The notes beneath the pieces were generated by a model. The model did no database searches. It saw nothing but the letters and a program-made list of their open reading frames with translations, and was not told the DNA's origin. This document shows positions 1-5,516 of a stretch of 5,842 bases of DNA, piece after piece (position 1 is the stretch's first letter; each line of letters opens with the position of its first letter). The translations under genes were made by a program, and so were the position numbers. The stretch is from Hydrogenothermaceae bacterium (lineage in GTDB: Bacteria; Aquificota; Aquificia; Aquificales; Hydrogenothermaceae): the NCBI GenBank assembly GCA_026985705.1, contig JALSPY010000004.1, forward strand, positions 1 through 5,842, in the 5' to 3' direction.

Positions 1-1
1 A

Positions 2-856
2 GGAAAAGGAAATGACCAAGTAAGATTTGAAACTTCAGTATGGGCTTTAGACCCAGATATAGAGGTTTTGGCTCCTGTTAGAGATTGGGAATTTAAATCA
101 AGAGAAGAAGAGATAGAGTATGCTAAGAAGTATGGAATTCCAGTAAAAGCTACAAAAGAAAAACCTTACTCATATGATAGAAATCTTTGGGGAGTTGCAA
201 TAGAAGCAGGAGATTTAGAAGACATATGGAAGGAGCCACCTGAAGATGCCTTTGAAATAACTGTAAATCCTTTAAATGCTCCAGATGAGCCAGAGTATAT
301 AGAGATAGAGTTTAAAGAAGGAACACCTGTAGCAATAAATGGTAAAAAGTATGACCAGCTTTGGAAGTTAATATGGGATTTAAATGAGATAGCAGGTAAA
401 CATGGAGTTGGAAGAATTGATATGGTAGAAAACAGACTGGTAGGAATAAAAACAAGAGAAGTTTATGAAAGCCCAGCAGGACTAATTCTTATAAAAGCCT
501 ACGATGAAATAGAAGGTTTAGTTTTAGATAGATTTACATATCATTATAAACTCACACATATATCACAACCTTACGCAGATTTGGTGTATAACGGTTTATG
601 GTTTTCAAAACTTCGTGAAGCTTTAGATGCTTTTACAAATGAAATAGCAAAATTGGTAAATGGAGTAGTTAAATTTAAGCTTTATAAAGGAAGTGCTACT
701 ATTGTTGGTAGAAAGTCTCCAAACGGTTTATACTTTGAAAATCTTGCAACCTACAGTCCTGAAGATGAGTTTGACCATAAGGCAGGTGAGTATTTCACTA
801 AAGTTTGGGGATTACCTTTAAAAGTTTTTGCAAAAGCACAAAGAAAAAACAGATAA
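2..856 (+). CDS. argG: Argininosuccinate synthase, C-terminal part (5' end outside window)
   Basis: Joins citrulline and aspartate using ATP to give argininosuccinate, the penultimate step of arginine synthesis, in the cytoplasm. The reading frame is open from base 2, so the gene enters from the left; 284 codons are present of roughly 400 usual for the family, and the N-terminal ATP-binding PP-loop part is missing. The fragment opens with the conserved GKGNDQVRFE motif, followed by RDWEF, the YSYDRNLWG segment, the family signature GVGRIDMVENRLVGIKTREVYESP (about fragment residues 134-157; key residues GRIDMVENR), and the tetramerisation tail ending near YFTKVWGLPLKVFAKAQ. A TTG at base 68 could be read as a start but lies inside conserved sequence, so it is not one. 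The next gene follows after 36 nt on the same strand with no hairpin terminator visible, so they may be co-transcribed. Identification is very secure. Confidence 0.97.
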   Translation, partial: GKGNDQVRFETSVWALDPDIEVLAPVRDWEFKSREEEIEYAKKYGIPVKATKEKPYSYDRNLWGVAIEAGDLEDIWKEPPEDAFEITVNPLNAPDEPEYIEIEFKEGTPVAINGKKYDQLWKLIWDLNEIAGKHGVGRIDMVENRLVGIKTREVYESPAGLILIKAYDEIEGLVLDRFTYHYKLTHISQPYADLVYNGLWFSKLREALDAFTNEIAKLVNGVVKFKLYKGSATIVGRKSPNGLYFENLATYSPEDEFDHKAGEYFTKVWGLPLKVFAKAQRKNR

Positions 857-892
857 AATTCTCCCTTTTTTAATTCTTTTTTAGGTGAAATT

Positions 893-2104
893 ATGATTGA
901 AAATAATCTAAACTCTCAAAAAGAAAAAGAGAAATGGGCTTTTGGCTCCCTAATTCTTAATTCTTCTTTAACAGGATTAAAATTTATTTTTGCATTAATA
1001 ACAGGTAGCTTATCCCTTATGGCTGAAGCTATCCACTCCTTTTCTGACCTTGTAGCTTCTGTTATATCTCTAATCAGTGTAAAACTTGCAAATAAGAAGA
1101 CAGAGGAGTTTCCATACGGACTGTATAAATTGGAAAATATTGCATCAATAATAATATCTATATTCTTATTCTTTGCAGCTTACGAAATAATTAAAGAGGC
1201 TTTTTTTTCAAGGGAAGAACTCGTAGTTAGAAATATAGAGTATGCTATTGCTATAATGGTTATAGCTATGATTTCAACATTTATATACTCTAGACTAGAG
1301 TTAAGGGCTGCGGAAAAACTGAACTCTCCCGCTTTAAAGGCAGATGCTAATCATATATGGGCTGACTTTTTAGCTTCTACTATTGTTATTGTGGGACTTG
1401 TTGGAACATATTTGGGATATAATCTAGATAAGTATGCATCTATTATAGTTGCTCTCTTTATTGTCCATAGTGGTTGGGAAATTTTTACATCTGGATTAAA
1501 AACTTTATTAGATGTCTCATTAGATAAAGAAGAACTGGAAAAAATCCAGAATATAATTAAAAAATTTCCTGAAGTAAGAGATATTAAACATATTAGAGGA
1601 AGAGAAGCTGGAAGTTTCAAGTTTTTAGAGATAGAGCTTTTAGTTAATAATTCAAGTTTAAGAGAAGCTCATGAAATAGTTGATAAGATAGCATTACAGA
1701 TAAAAAATGAAATTCCAAATATAGATAGTGTTTTTATACATTATGAGCCTGTTAGACAGAAAGGTTTGAAGGTAGGAATACTAACAGATAAAGATGGAAA
1801 GATAAAAGATTTTTCCTCTTCAAGAAATTTAAAAATTATTGATATAGATGAGAACTACAGAATAGAAAATATATCTGAAATAGAAACCTATAAAGATGAA
1901 AAAGATGTAAGTAAAAAAGCAATAAATAAGAATTTAGATATGATTGTATCTAAAAATCATCCATACGACTTTGAAGTTAGATGGGATTTAGCAAGGGCTG
2001 GTATCGTTGTATGGGAAACAGAAGAGAATAGTTATAAAGATGCTTTAGAGGAAGTTATAAAATCTTGGAAAAAATTTAAGGAGAAAAGAGGAAAGAGAGG
2101 GTAA
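893..2104 (+). CDS. Cation diffusion facilitator (CDF) metal transporter with C-terminal NifX/NifB-like domain
   Basis: Likely an inner-membrane divalent metal/H+ antiporter that exports Zn2+, Fe2+ or a similar ion. The 403-aa protein has six predicted membrane helices at about residues 16-40, 43-65, 83-101, 115-133, 156-176 and 180-200. The transport site is the CDF pair of HxxxD motifs: H48/D52 in TM2 (IHSFSD) and H154/D158 in TM5 (ADANHIWAD). An H,D/H,D set is usual in Zn-type CDFs, whereas E. coli FieF has D at the first position. FPYGLYKLEN (about 73-82) is the family's TM2-TM3 signature. Residues about 205-286 form the usual cytoplasmic dimerisation domain (EVRDIKHIRGREAG, IDSVFIHYEP). 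From about residue 291 (GLKVGILTD) to 390 comes an extra domain resembling the dinitrogenase FeMo-cofactor family (NifX/NifB C-terminal, PF02579): LKIIDID, NLDMIVSK and LARAGIVVW match its strand pattern. Ordinary CDFs of about 300 aa lack it. AGGTGA at 883-888 is the ribosome site. Substrate is not readable from sequence. Confidence 0.93.
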   Translation: MIENNLNSQKEKEKWAFGSLILNSSLTGLKFIFALITGSLSLMAEAIHSFSDLVASVISLISVKLANKKTEEFPYGLYKLENIASIIISIFLFFAAYEIIKEAFFSREELVVRNIEYAIAIMVIAMISTFIYSRLELRAAEKLNSPALKADANHIWADFLASTIVIVGLVGTYLGYNLDKYASIIVALFIVHSGWEIFTSGLKTLLDVSLDKEELEKIQNIIKKFPEVRDIKHIRGREAGSFKFLEIELLVNNSSLREAHEIVDKIALQIKNEIPNIDSVFIHYEPVRQKGLKVGILTDKDGKIKDFSSSRNLKIIDIDENYRIENISEIETYKDEKDVSKKAINKNLDMIVSKNHPYDFEVRWDLARAGIVVWETEENSYKDALEEVIKSWKKFKEKRGKRG

Positions 2105-2105
2105 A

Positions 2106-2459
2106 TTATTTTGTTTGCATATATTTATAATCGTATGTTTCAGCCATAGTTGGAAGGATTATAGATTTGTCCCTTTTGCTTAAATAGATTTTTCTAACTG
2201 TATCAAAACCGTTATAACCTTTAAGGTAAACTTCTCCTATGTAGTATTTCTTTCCTTCATAAACCTTTACATCAGAAACCATATGCATACCTTTAACATA
2301 ATCTCTTATAATTTTTTCAGCTTCTTTAATTGGGTATGTAGGTTTTATATATTCAGCTTTACTTGACACTCCACTAGTTGAAGCTGTATTTTTGCCGGCT
2401 GTTCCACAGGAAGCTATTATTAATGAACCTATCCCTAAAGCTAAAATAAATTTTTTCAA
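2106..2459 (-). CDS. Small predicted lipoprotein of unknown function
   Basis: A 117-aa protein with a lipoprotein signal peptide: basic MKK, hydrophobic stretch FILALGIGSLI, then lipobox IASC with the lipidated cysteine at residue 18, followed by a polar linker (GTAGKNTASTSG). The mature part of about 100 aa has no family I recognise. It carries a probable helix (PIKEAEKIIRDYVKGMH) and strand-like segments (SDVKVYEGKKYYIGEVYLKG, VRKIYLSKRDKSIILP), giving the look of a small alpha+beta periplasmic domain. The start is TTG at 2459-2457; GGAGG at 2471-2467 lies 7 nt upstream and no ATG fits, so TTG is well supported. The gene lies 73 nt downstream of cutA on the same strand, with its own likely promoter in that gap. 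Its stop is separated by a single base from the stop of the convergent CDF transporter. No metal-binding motif was seen, so a link with the neighbouring metal genes is only positional. Confidence 0.85.
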   Translation of the reverse strand: MKKFILALGIGSLIIASCGTAGKNTASTSGVSSKAEYIKPTYPIKEAEKIIRDYVKGMHMVSDVKVYEGKKYYIGEVYLKGYNGFDTVRKIYLSKRDKSIILPTMAETYDYKYMQTK

Positions 2460-2466
2460 TGCTTAT

Positions 2467-2471
2467 CCTCC
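2467..2471 (-). promoter_or_regulatory. Strong Shine-Dalgarno site fixing the lipoprotein TTG start
   Basis: GGAGG read on the minus strand, 7 nt before TTG (2459-2457). The lack of an in-frame ATG and the MKK-type signal peptide immediately after the TTG make this the deciding evidence for the start. Confidence 0.85.
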
Positions 2472-2490
2472 AAATATCAAGTTTTTTAGA

Positions 2491-2520
2491 ATTATACAGA
2501 ATAATCTTTTGTGTAAACAA
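2491..2520 (-). promoter_or_regulatory. Probable sigma-70 promoter for the lipoprotein gene
   Basis: On the minus strand a perfect -10 hexamer TATAAT occupies 2496-2491. Upstream, either TTGTTT (2520-2515, spacer 18 nt) or TTTACA (2517-2512, spacer 15 nt) can serve as the -35. This gives a 5' leader of about 25 nt before the start codon, containing the GGAGG. It would let the lipoprotein be expressed independently of cutA. In AT-rich DNA such matches also arise by chance, so this is inferred. Confidence 0.5.
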
Positions 2521-2532
2521 ACACTAACTATT

Positions 2533-2856
2533 TTATCTGTCTAATGTTTCATCTATCCAGTTTAAATAATTATTGGAACCTAAAATAATTGGCATAGCTA
2601 TAATTTCTGGAACAGTATAAGGATGAACCTTTTTTACTTCTTCTTCTAATTCTTTAAATTTATCCTTCCTACTTTTGATAATTAAAAGATGTTCATCATC
2701 TTTCTCTATATTTCCATTCCAGAAGTAGACAGAGTTTATTTCTGAGGTAATATTTACACATGCACCTAATTTTTTTTCAACAATTAAATCAGCTATATTC
2801 TTACCTACCTCTAAAGAGGGAACCGTTATAAATATAACTATATATTTGTATTCCAA
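2533..2856 (-). CDS. cutA: CutA1 divalent-cation tolerance family protein
   Basis: A 107-aa cytoplasmic protein of the CutA1 family, which forms very stable PII-like trimers. In E. coli it was genetically linked to copper/divalent cation tolerance, but its molecular role is still unsettled. Family landmarks are all present in order: the first strand YIVIFITVPS, the helix with KKLGACVNI (about 28-36), the YFWNGNIEKDDEHLL segment (44-58), KSRKDKF (61-67), and the HPYTVPEIIAMPI signature (78-90). Length is normal. The start is TTG at 2856-2854, preceded by AGGAGG at 2870-2865. A -10-like TATAAT lies at 2897-2892. The lipoprotein gene follows downstream on the same strand. Its position between a CDF transporter and further genes fits a loose metal-homeostasis theme, but this is only context. 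Confidence 0.95.
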   Translation of the reverse strand: MEYKYIVIFITVPSLEVGKNIADLIVEKKLGACVNITSEINSVYFWNGNIEKDDEHLLIIKSRKDKFKELEEEVKKVHPYTVPEIIAMPIILGSNNYLNWIDETLDR

Positions 2857-2864
2857 TGAAAAAA

Positions 2865-2870
2865 CCTCCT
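2865..2870 (-). promoter_or_regulatory. Full-consensus Shine-Dalgarno site fixing the cutA TTG start
   Basis: AGGAGG on the minus strand, 8 nt upstream of the TTG at 2856-2854. The CutA family normally begins only a few residues before the first beta strand, which matches this start. Confidence 0.85.
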
Positions 2871-2891
2871 TAGTTTATTATTATTTTTAAC

Positions 2892-2897
2892 ATTATA
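2892..2897 (-). promoter_or_regulatory. Possible -10 element for cutA
   Basis: TATAAT on the minus strand, about 36 nt upstream of the cutA start codon. The region 17 nt further upstream (around 2920-2915, ATTTAT) is a poor -35, so this is a weak assignment resting on the -10 alone. Confidence 0.3.
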
Positions 2898-2919
2898 ATC
2901 TTTTTACAAATTTTATAAA

Positions 2920-3225
2920 TTATCCTAAATACTCCATAAACTCTTTTATAAGTAAATCTGTTGATATGTTTTCTATCTCTGATTTTCTATGAATATTTAC
3001 CAAAATAATTTCTGATTAATAATTTGCTTAAATCAATTTTAAGCTTATCTTATTCCTTTTTTATAATTATCTTTATTGGCAATGATTTATTGAAATTGTT
3101 TCTTCCTTTCCTTCCTTTGTTAATAAACTTTATCTAGGTTTTCAGTAAAATATTTATTTGTTGCAGTTATTACATATATACTTTTTACCATTTACTTGAA
3201 TTTTAACAAATAAAATTAGGTTATT
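2920..3225 (-). pseudogene. Possible eroded small gene with zinc-ribbon half-site (transposase-like?)
   Basis: The 447-nt gap 2857-3303 has no intact gene on either strand. Read on the minus strand it yields protein-like pieces in shifting frames. From about 3207 one frame reads KIQVNGKKYICNNCNK and then stops. Skipping four bases of a short AAATAAATA repeat (about 3160) lets it continue as YFTENLDKVY before a stop. Another frame gives NNFNKSLPIKIIIKKE, a stop codon, then DKLKIDLSKLLIRNYFGK. The last frame gives VNIHRKSEIENISTDLLIKEFMEYLG with its stop at 2922-2920 (residues listed in two overlapping parts: VNIHRKSEIENIS, TDLLIKEFMEYLG). The joined CxxC..KYFT pattern resembles the zinc ribbon at the front of several transposase families, but only one CxxC is visible and no catalytic core is seen. 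AT-rich DNA easily yields K/N/I-rich translations, so it may simply be non-coding. Confidence 0.35.
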
Positions 3226-3231
3226 TTAAAG

Positions 3232-3237
3232 TATAAT
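3232..3237 (+). promoter_or_regulatory. Possible -10 element upstream of the three-gene operon
   Basis: A TATAAT hexamer on the plus strand about 66 nt before the first start codon. No good -35 is found at 16-18 nt spacing (TTAACA at 3203-3208 is 23 nt away). It is the best candidate in the upstream 120 nt but remains weak. Confidence 0.3.
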
Positions 3238-3303
3238 CTTTACTAAATCTGGTTGCATATCGTATTATTGTTAAATGTTTTATATTAATTTGGGAGAAAA
3301 GAT

Positions 3304-3534
3304 ATGGATGAAATTAAAAGATTAGAAGAAGAGATAGAAAAATTAAGAAGAGAATTAGAAGAAGTAAAAAAAGAAAAAAAAGAGCAAGAATTGTTAGAAA
3401 AGGATAAAATAGTTGAAGCTATAGATAAAACTGAGGAGTTTATAAAGAAAAGTATTTCTATTTTAGAAGGTGTAATAATAGGAAGTTTAGAAGGATTAAA
3501 AAAAGGTATTCAGGAGAAAGAAAATGGGAAATGA
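3304..3534 (+). CDS. Small coiled-coil protein of unknown function
   Basis: A 76-aa acidic/basic helical protein not assignable to a named family. Residues 1-33 are a charged heptad-type coiled coil (IKRLEEEIEKLRRELEEVKK), likely to drive oligomerisation. After a short charged link (KDKIVEAIDKTEEF) comes an amphipathic, partly hydrophobic helix at about 47-66 (IKKSISILEGVIIGSLEGL), then a polar tail. That helix is too short and interrupted to be a clear membrane span, though peripheral membrane contact or a helical bundle is possible. GGGAG at 3292-3296 is 7 nt before the ATG. The gene overlaps the next by 11 nt, so the two are almost certainly translated from one message and may act together. 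Low-complexity charged ORFs can arise by chance, but the ribosome site and overlap argue that it is real. Confidence 0.78.
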   Translation: MDEIKRLEEEIEKLRRELEEVKKEKKEQELLEKDKIVEAIDKTEEFIKKSISILEGVIIGSLEGLKKGIQEKENGK

Positions 3535-3832
3535 AAAACAAACTGCAGAAACACCTTTAGCTTTTGAAGAGCTTTTTAAGGATATAGACTTGAAGGATAG
3601 GGCTAAAGCCTATGTTCTAATAGAGGCTGAACCTGTAGAAATTCCCTATATACTTGAAGAGTTATCCAAAATAAAAAATGTCCTTTCTGCCGATGTTGTT
3701 ACAGGTATTTACGATATTATAGTATTTATTGAAGGAGAAGACCAAAACGAGATAGGGAGAATTGTTATAAGAGAGATTAACTCTATAAAGGGAGTAAAGA
3801 AAGCTACTACCTGTATGGTTGTTAGAATATAA
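3524..3832 (+). CDS. Stand-alone Lrp/AsnC-type effector-binding (RAM) domain protein
   Basis: A 102-aa protein made of the ligand-binding/oligomerisation half of Lrp/AsnC regulators with no helix-turn-helix. Residues 1-25 are a polar leader; from 27 the alpha-beta sandwich is plain: AKAYVLIEAEP (first strand), VEIPYILEELSKIKNV (helix), LSADVVTGIYDIIVFIEGED (60-73, with the hallmark G-x-Y-D that precedes the third strand), NEIGRIVIREINSIKGV (second helix) and a last strand ATTCMVVRI. Such single-domain proteins usually form dimers or higher rings and bind amino acids or other small molecules; some modulate full-length Lrp partners. The ATG at 3524 has AGGAG at 3512-3516, 7 nt upstream, inside the end of the coiled-coil gene. 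The nicotinamidase gene follows after 16 nt. Ligand and partner cannot be read from the sequence; sensing a metabolite linked to NAD salvage is only a guess from context. Confidence 0.9.
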   Translation: MGNEKQTAETPLAFEELFKDIDLKDRAKAYVLIEAEPVEIPYILEELSKIKNVLSADVVTGIYDIIVFIEGEDQNEIGRIVIREINSIKGVKKATTCMVVRI

Positions 3833-3834
3833 AG

Positions 3835-3842
3835 AAGGGGAG
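3835..3842 (+). promoter_or_regulatory. Shine-Dalgarno site that decides the nicotinamidase start
   Basis: AAGGGGAG sits 6 nt before the ATG at 3849. A longer reading from TTG at 3819 would place this purine run inside the coding region and add ten residues not expected for the family, so the ATG is preferred. Confidence 0.8.
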
Positions 3843-3848
3843 CTTAAA

Positions 3849-4436
3849 ATGAAGATTAGAATAACTCCCTTTGATGCATTAATTGTTGTTGATATGCAAA
3901 ATGATTTTATGCCAAATGGAGCTTTACCTGTTCCAAATGGTGATAAAATTGTCCCAATTTTAAATGAGTATATAAAACTATTTAACAAAAATGGTAATCC
4001 TGTTTACTTTACCAGAGATTGGCATCCTAAAGAACATCTATCCTTTAAAGATTATGGTGGAATATGGCCTACTCACTGTGTAATGGAAACGGAAGGGGCT
4101 AAATTCTATAAGGATTTGTTTATTCCAAATGATAATAAATTTATAATCTCTAAAGGAACCTCTAAAGATTTTGATGCATACTCAGGTTTTCAAGGAACTA
4201 TACTAGATGATTTGTTGAAGGAAAGGGGAATAAAAAGGGTCTTTATTGGTGGTGTTGCGACAGATTACTGTGTAAAAAATACTGTATTAGGTGCATTAAA
4301 TTTAGGTTATCAGGTTTTTGTGTTGGAGGATGGAATAAAAGGAGTTGACCTCAATAAAGGTGATGTTGAAAGGGCAATTAATGAGATGATGAGCAAGGGA
4401 GCAGTTTTTATAAATATTGGTGATATAAAAGATTAA
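3849..4436 (+). CDS. pncA: Nicotinamidase (nicotinamide amidohydrolase), NAD salvage
   Basis: Hydrolyses nicotinamide to nicotinate and ammonia in the cytoplasm, feeding the Preiss-Handler route to NAD; many members also deaminate pyrazinamide. The 195-aa protein belongs to the isochorismatase-like hydrolases. The catalytic triad is visible as D15 (IVVDMQNDF), K102 (SKGT) and C141 (GGVATDYCV, with the V-A pair expected as the cis-peptide). The metal site is D57 and H59 (TRDWHP) and H76 (WPTHC), which separates true nicotinamidases from isochorismatases and other cysteine hydrolases of the fold. Other family signs are the D-x-YSGF segment (109-114) and the LEDGIKGVD stretch (159-167). The start is the ATG at 3849 rather than the TTG at 3819. 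It is the last gene of the operon with the coiled-coil and RAM-domain genes; spacing of 16 nt implies co-transcription. No obvious terminator follows. Confidence 0.95.
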   Translation: MKIRITPFDALIVVDMQNDFMPNGALPVPNGDKIVPILNEYIKLFNKNGNPVYFTRDWHPKEHLSFKDYGGIWPTHCVMETEGAKFYKDLFIPNDNKFIISKGTSKDFDAYSGFQGTILDDLLKERGIKRVFIGGVATDYCVKNTVLGALNLGYQVFVLEDGIKGVDLNKGDVERAINEMMSKGAVFINIGDIKD

Positions 4437-4553
4437 TTGATTTAAAGATTAAACATAAAAGATATTTACTTTTACTATTTAGAAATTTTAACTACTCTTA
4501 TTAAGTTTTTGGAAAAATTTTTGGGAATTTAAAATAAAGGTTAGAAACCAATT

Positions 4554-5009
4554 ATGAAAGAAGTTTGTTTATTTATTCATATCGTTTTTGCTTCTCTTTG
4601 GCTTGGTGGAATGTTATTTATGGTTTTAGTTTTAGCTCCATTTGTTCGTCATCTTCCTAACAGTGTAGAGATTTTTAAGAAGGTTGGAATAAGATACAGT
4701 ATTGTAGGGACATTTATAGGTCTTCCAATTTTATTTATAACAGGTTTATGTAATATAAACAGTTTAGGATATAACTTTTTAGATATGTTTAAAGCTACTG
4801 CTTCAAACCCATATTTGTTTACTTTGAAACACAAAGTATATCTATTTTTCTTAACGTCTGTATTAGCTGTAATCCACGATATATTTTTAGGTTTAAGGTC
4901 TGATAAAAGTGAAAAGTATAGAAAAGGGGCTAGAATTATTGGAATTATAAATCTGATAATTGCATTAATAATTGTATATTTAGCTTCAAAACTAAGATTT
5001 GGTGGTTAA
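4554..5009 (+). CDS. Four-helix integral membrane protein, CopD-like
   Basis: A 151-aa inner-membrane protein with four predicted helices at about residues 4-28, 48-66, 90-113 and 126-146. Helix 1 has the pattern H9...W16-LGG...AP (IHIVFASLWLGGMLFMVLVLAP in overlapping pieces: IHIVFASLWLGG, MLFMVLVLAP), as in the CopD/copper-resistance-D and related DUF families. Histidines at 9, 93 (LKHKVYL) and 108 (VIHDIFLG) lie near helix ends and could bind heme or copper; TLKHK and the final RKGARIIGIINLIIALIIVYLA helix (in two parts: RKGARIIGIINL, IIALIIVYLA) fit the same group. A function in copper uptake or as a small cytochrome-like subunit is known for relatives but not shown here. The ATG has only a weak ribosome site (AAAGG at 4536-4540, 13 nt away), and TTGGAA/TAAAAT at 4509-4535 could be a poor promoter. 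It converges on the DUF190 gene with a 4-nt gap. Confidence 0.8.
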   Translation: MKEVCLFIHIVFASLWLGGMLFMVLVLAPFVRHLPNSVEIFKKVGIRYSIVGTFIGLPILFITGLCNINSLGYNFLDMFKATASNPYLFTLKHKVYLFFLTSVLAVIHDIFLGLRSDKSEKYRKGARIIGIINLIIALIIVYLASKLRFGG

Positions 5010-5013
5010 TCTC

Positions 5014-5340
5014 TTACAGTTCAGGATATATTACTTCTATTTTTTCTATGGTAATCATTCCCTTTCCATTTAATATCTCTTTTAATTTTGGAATAACTTT
5101 TTCCAATTTATCCATCCTATCAACAATTTCTATAACGATAGGTAAATCTTCTGATAGAGTTAATATTGATGCTGAATGAATTTGAAATGAGGAGCCATAA
5201 CCTAAAATTCCCCTTAAAACTGTTGCTCCTGCTATTTTATTTTCAAGTAAAAACTCAACTATATACTTATAGGCTAACTTCCCATCTATTCTTTCTCTTT
5301 CACTTAAAAAAATTCTTAATAACTTATACTCATTTTTCAT
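5014..5340 (-). CDS. DUF190 family PII-like protein
   Basis: A 108-aa cytoplasmic protein of the DUF190 family (PF02641), which has a ferredoxin-like, PII-type trimer fold. Signature blocks are KLLRIFLSERERIDGK at the front, the KIAGATVLRGILGYG turn (about 35-49), the conserved H55 (IHSAS), LSEDLPIVIEIVD (62-74) and a closing strand ITIEKIEVIYP. Members often sit beside crcB fluoride-channel genes and are thought to sense nucleotides or ions, but no crcB is present here, and the neighbour is a convergent CopD-like gene. The ATG is at 5340-5338 with a modest AAGGA-type ribosome site about 9 nt upstream (5353-5349). No convincing promoter was found. Together with CutA this makes two PII-fold proteins within 2.5 kb, probably coincidental. 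Molecular function remains unknown. Confidence 0.92.
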   Translation of the reverse strand: MKNEYKLLRIFLSERERIDGKLAYKYIVEFLLENKIAGATVLRGILGYGSSFQIHSASILTLSEDLPIVIEIVDRMDKLEKVIPKLKEILNGKGMITIEKIEVIYPEL

Positions 5341-5516
5341 AAAAATTTTCCTTATTTTTAGTTTCTCTATTTTTAATTTTAGCTTATATTAACTCGTAAA
5401 GTAATCTATTTACTCACTTCTATAAAAGTTTAACCATTTCTCGTATTCCATAACCAATACCTACTCTTAATATTTTTACTTTTCCTATACATCGGTATAT
5501 GTTCCGACCAGCCAGC
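5341..5516. other. Non-coding stretch between DUF190 gene and CRISPR array
   Basis: No supported gene on either strand. A short inverted repeat AGTAA/TTACT lies near 5399-5414 without a T-tract. From about 5491 to 5517 the composition becomes clearly more GC-rich (TCGG, CCGACCAGCCAGCC) than the surroundings, just before the first repeat. If the array is transcribed on the minus strand, this is its trailing side. Confidence 0.6.

Noticed and set aside
857..892. T-rich run after argG as an intrinsic terminator
   Set aside because: There are T-runs but no preceding stem, so read-through into the transporter gene seems more likely.
1351..1620. Minus-strand 89-codon frame inside the transporter gene
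   Set aside because: It lies antisense to a well-conserved CDF coding region, has no ribosome site and no recognisable protein pattern.
3819..3848. Ten-residue N-terminal extension of nicotinamidase from TTG
   Set aside because: The ATG at 3849 has a good ribosome site at proper spacing, and family members begin a few residues before the catalytic-Asp strand.
3662..3988. Minus-strand 108-codon frame across the RAM and nicotinamidase genes
   Set aside because: It is antisense to two secure genes and spans their junction; its composition is that of a shadow frame.
4437..4553. Search for a terminator or riboswitch between nicotinamidase and the CopD-like gene
   Set aside because: Only an A/T self-complementary run (AAAAATTTTT near 4513-4522) is present; no G/C stem or conserved RNA motif was seen.
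4649..4834. Minus-strand 61-codon frame inside the CopD-like gene
   Set aside because: Shadow of the membrane protein with no start signal.
5396..5414. Inverted repeat GTAAA/TTTAC and AGTAA/TTACT as a terminator
   Set aside because: The stems are only 5 bp of A/T pairs with no T-tract, within chance in AT-rich DNA.
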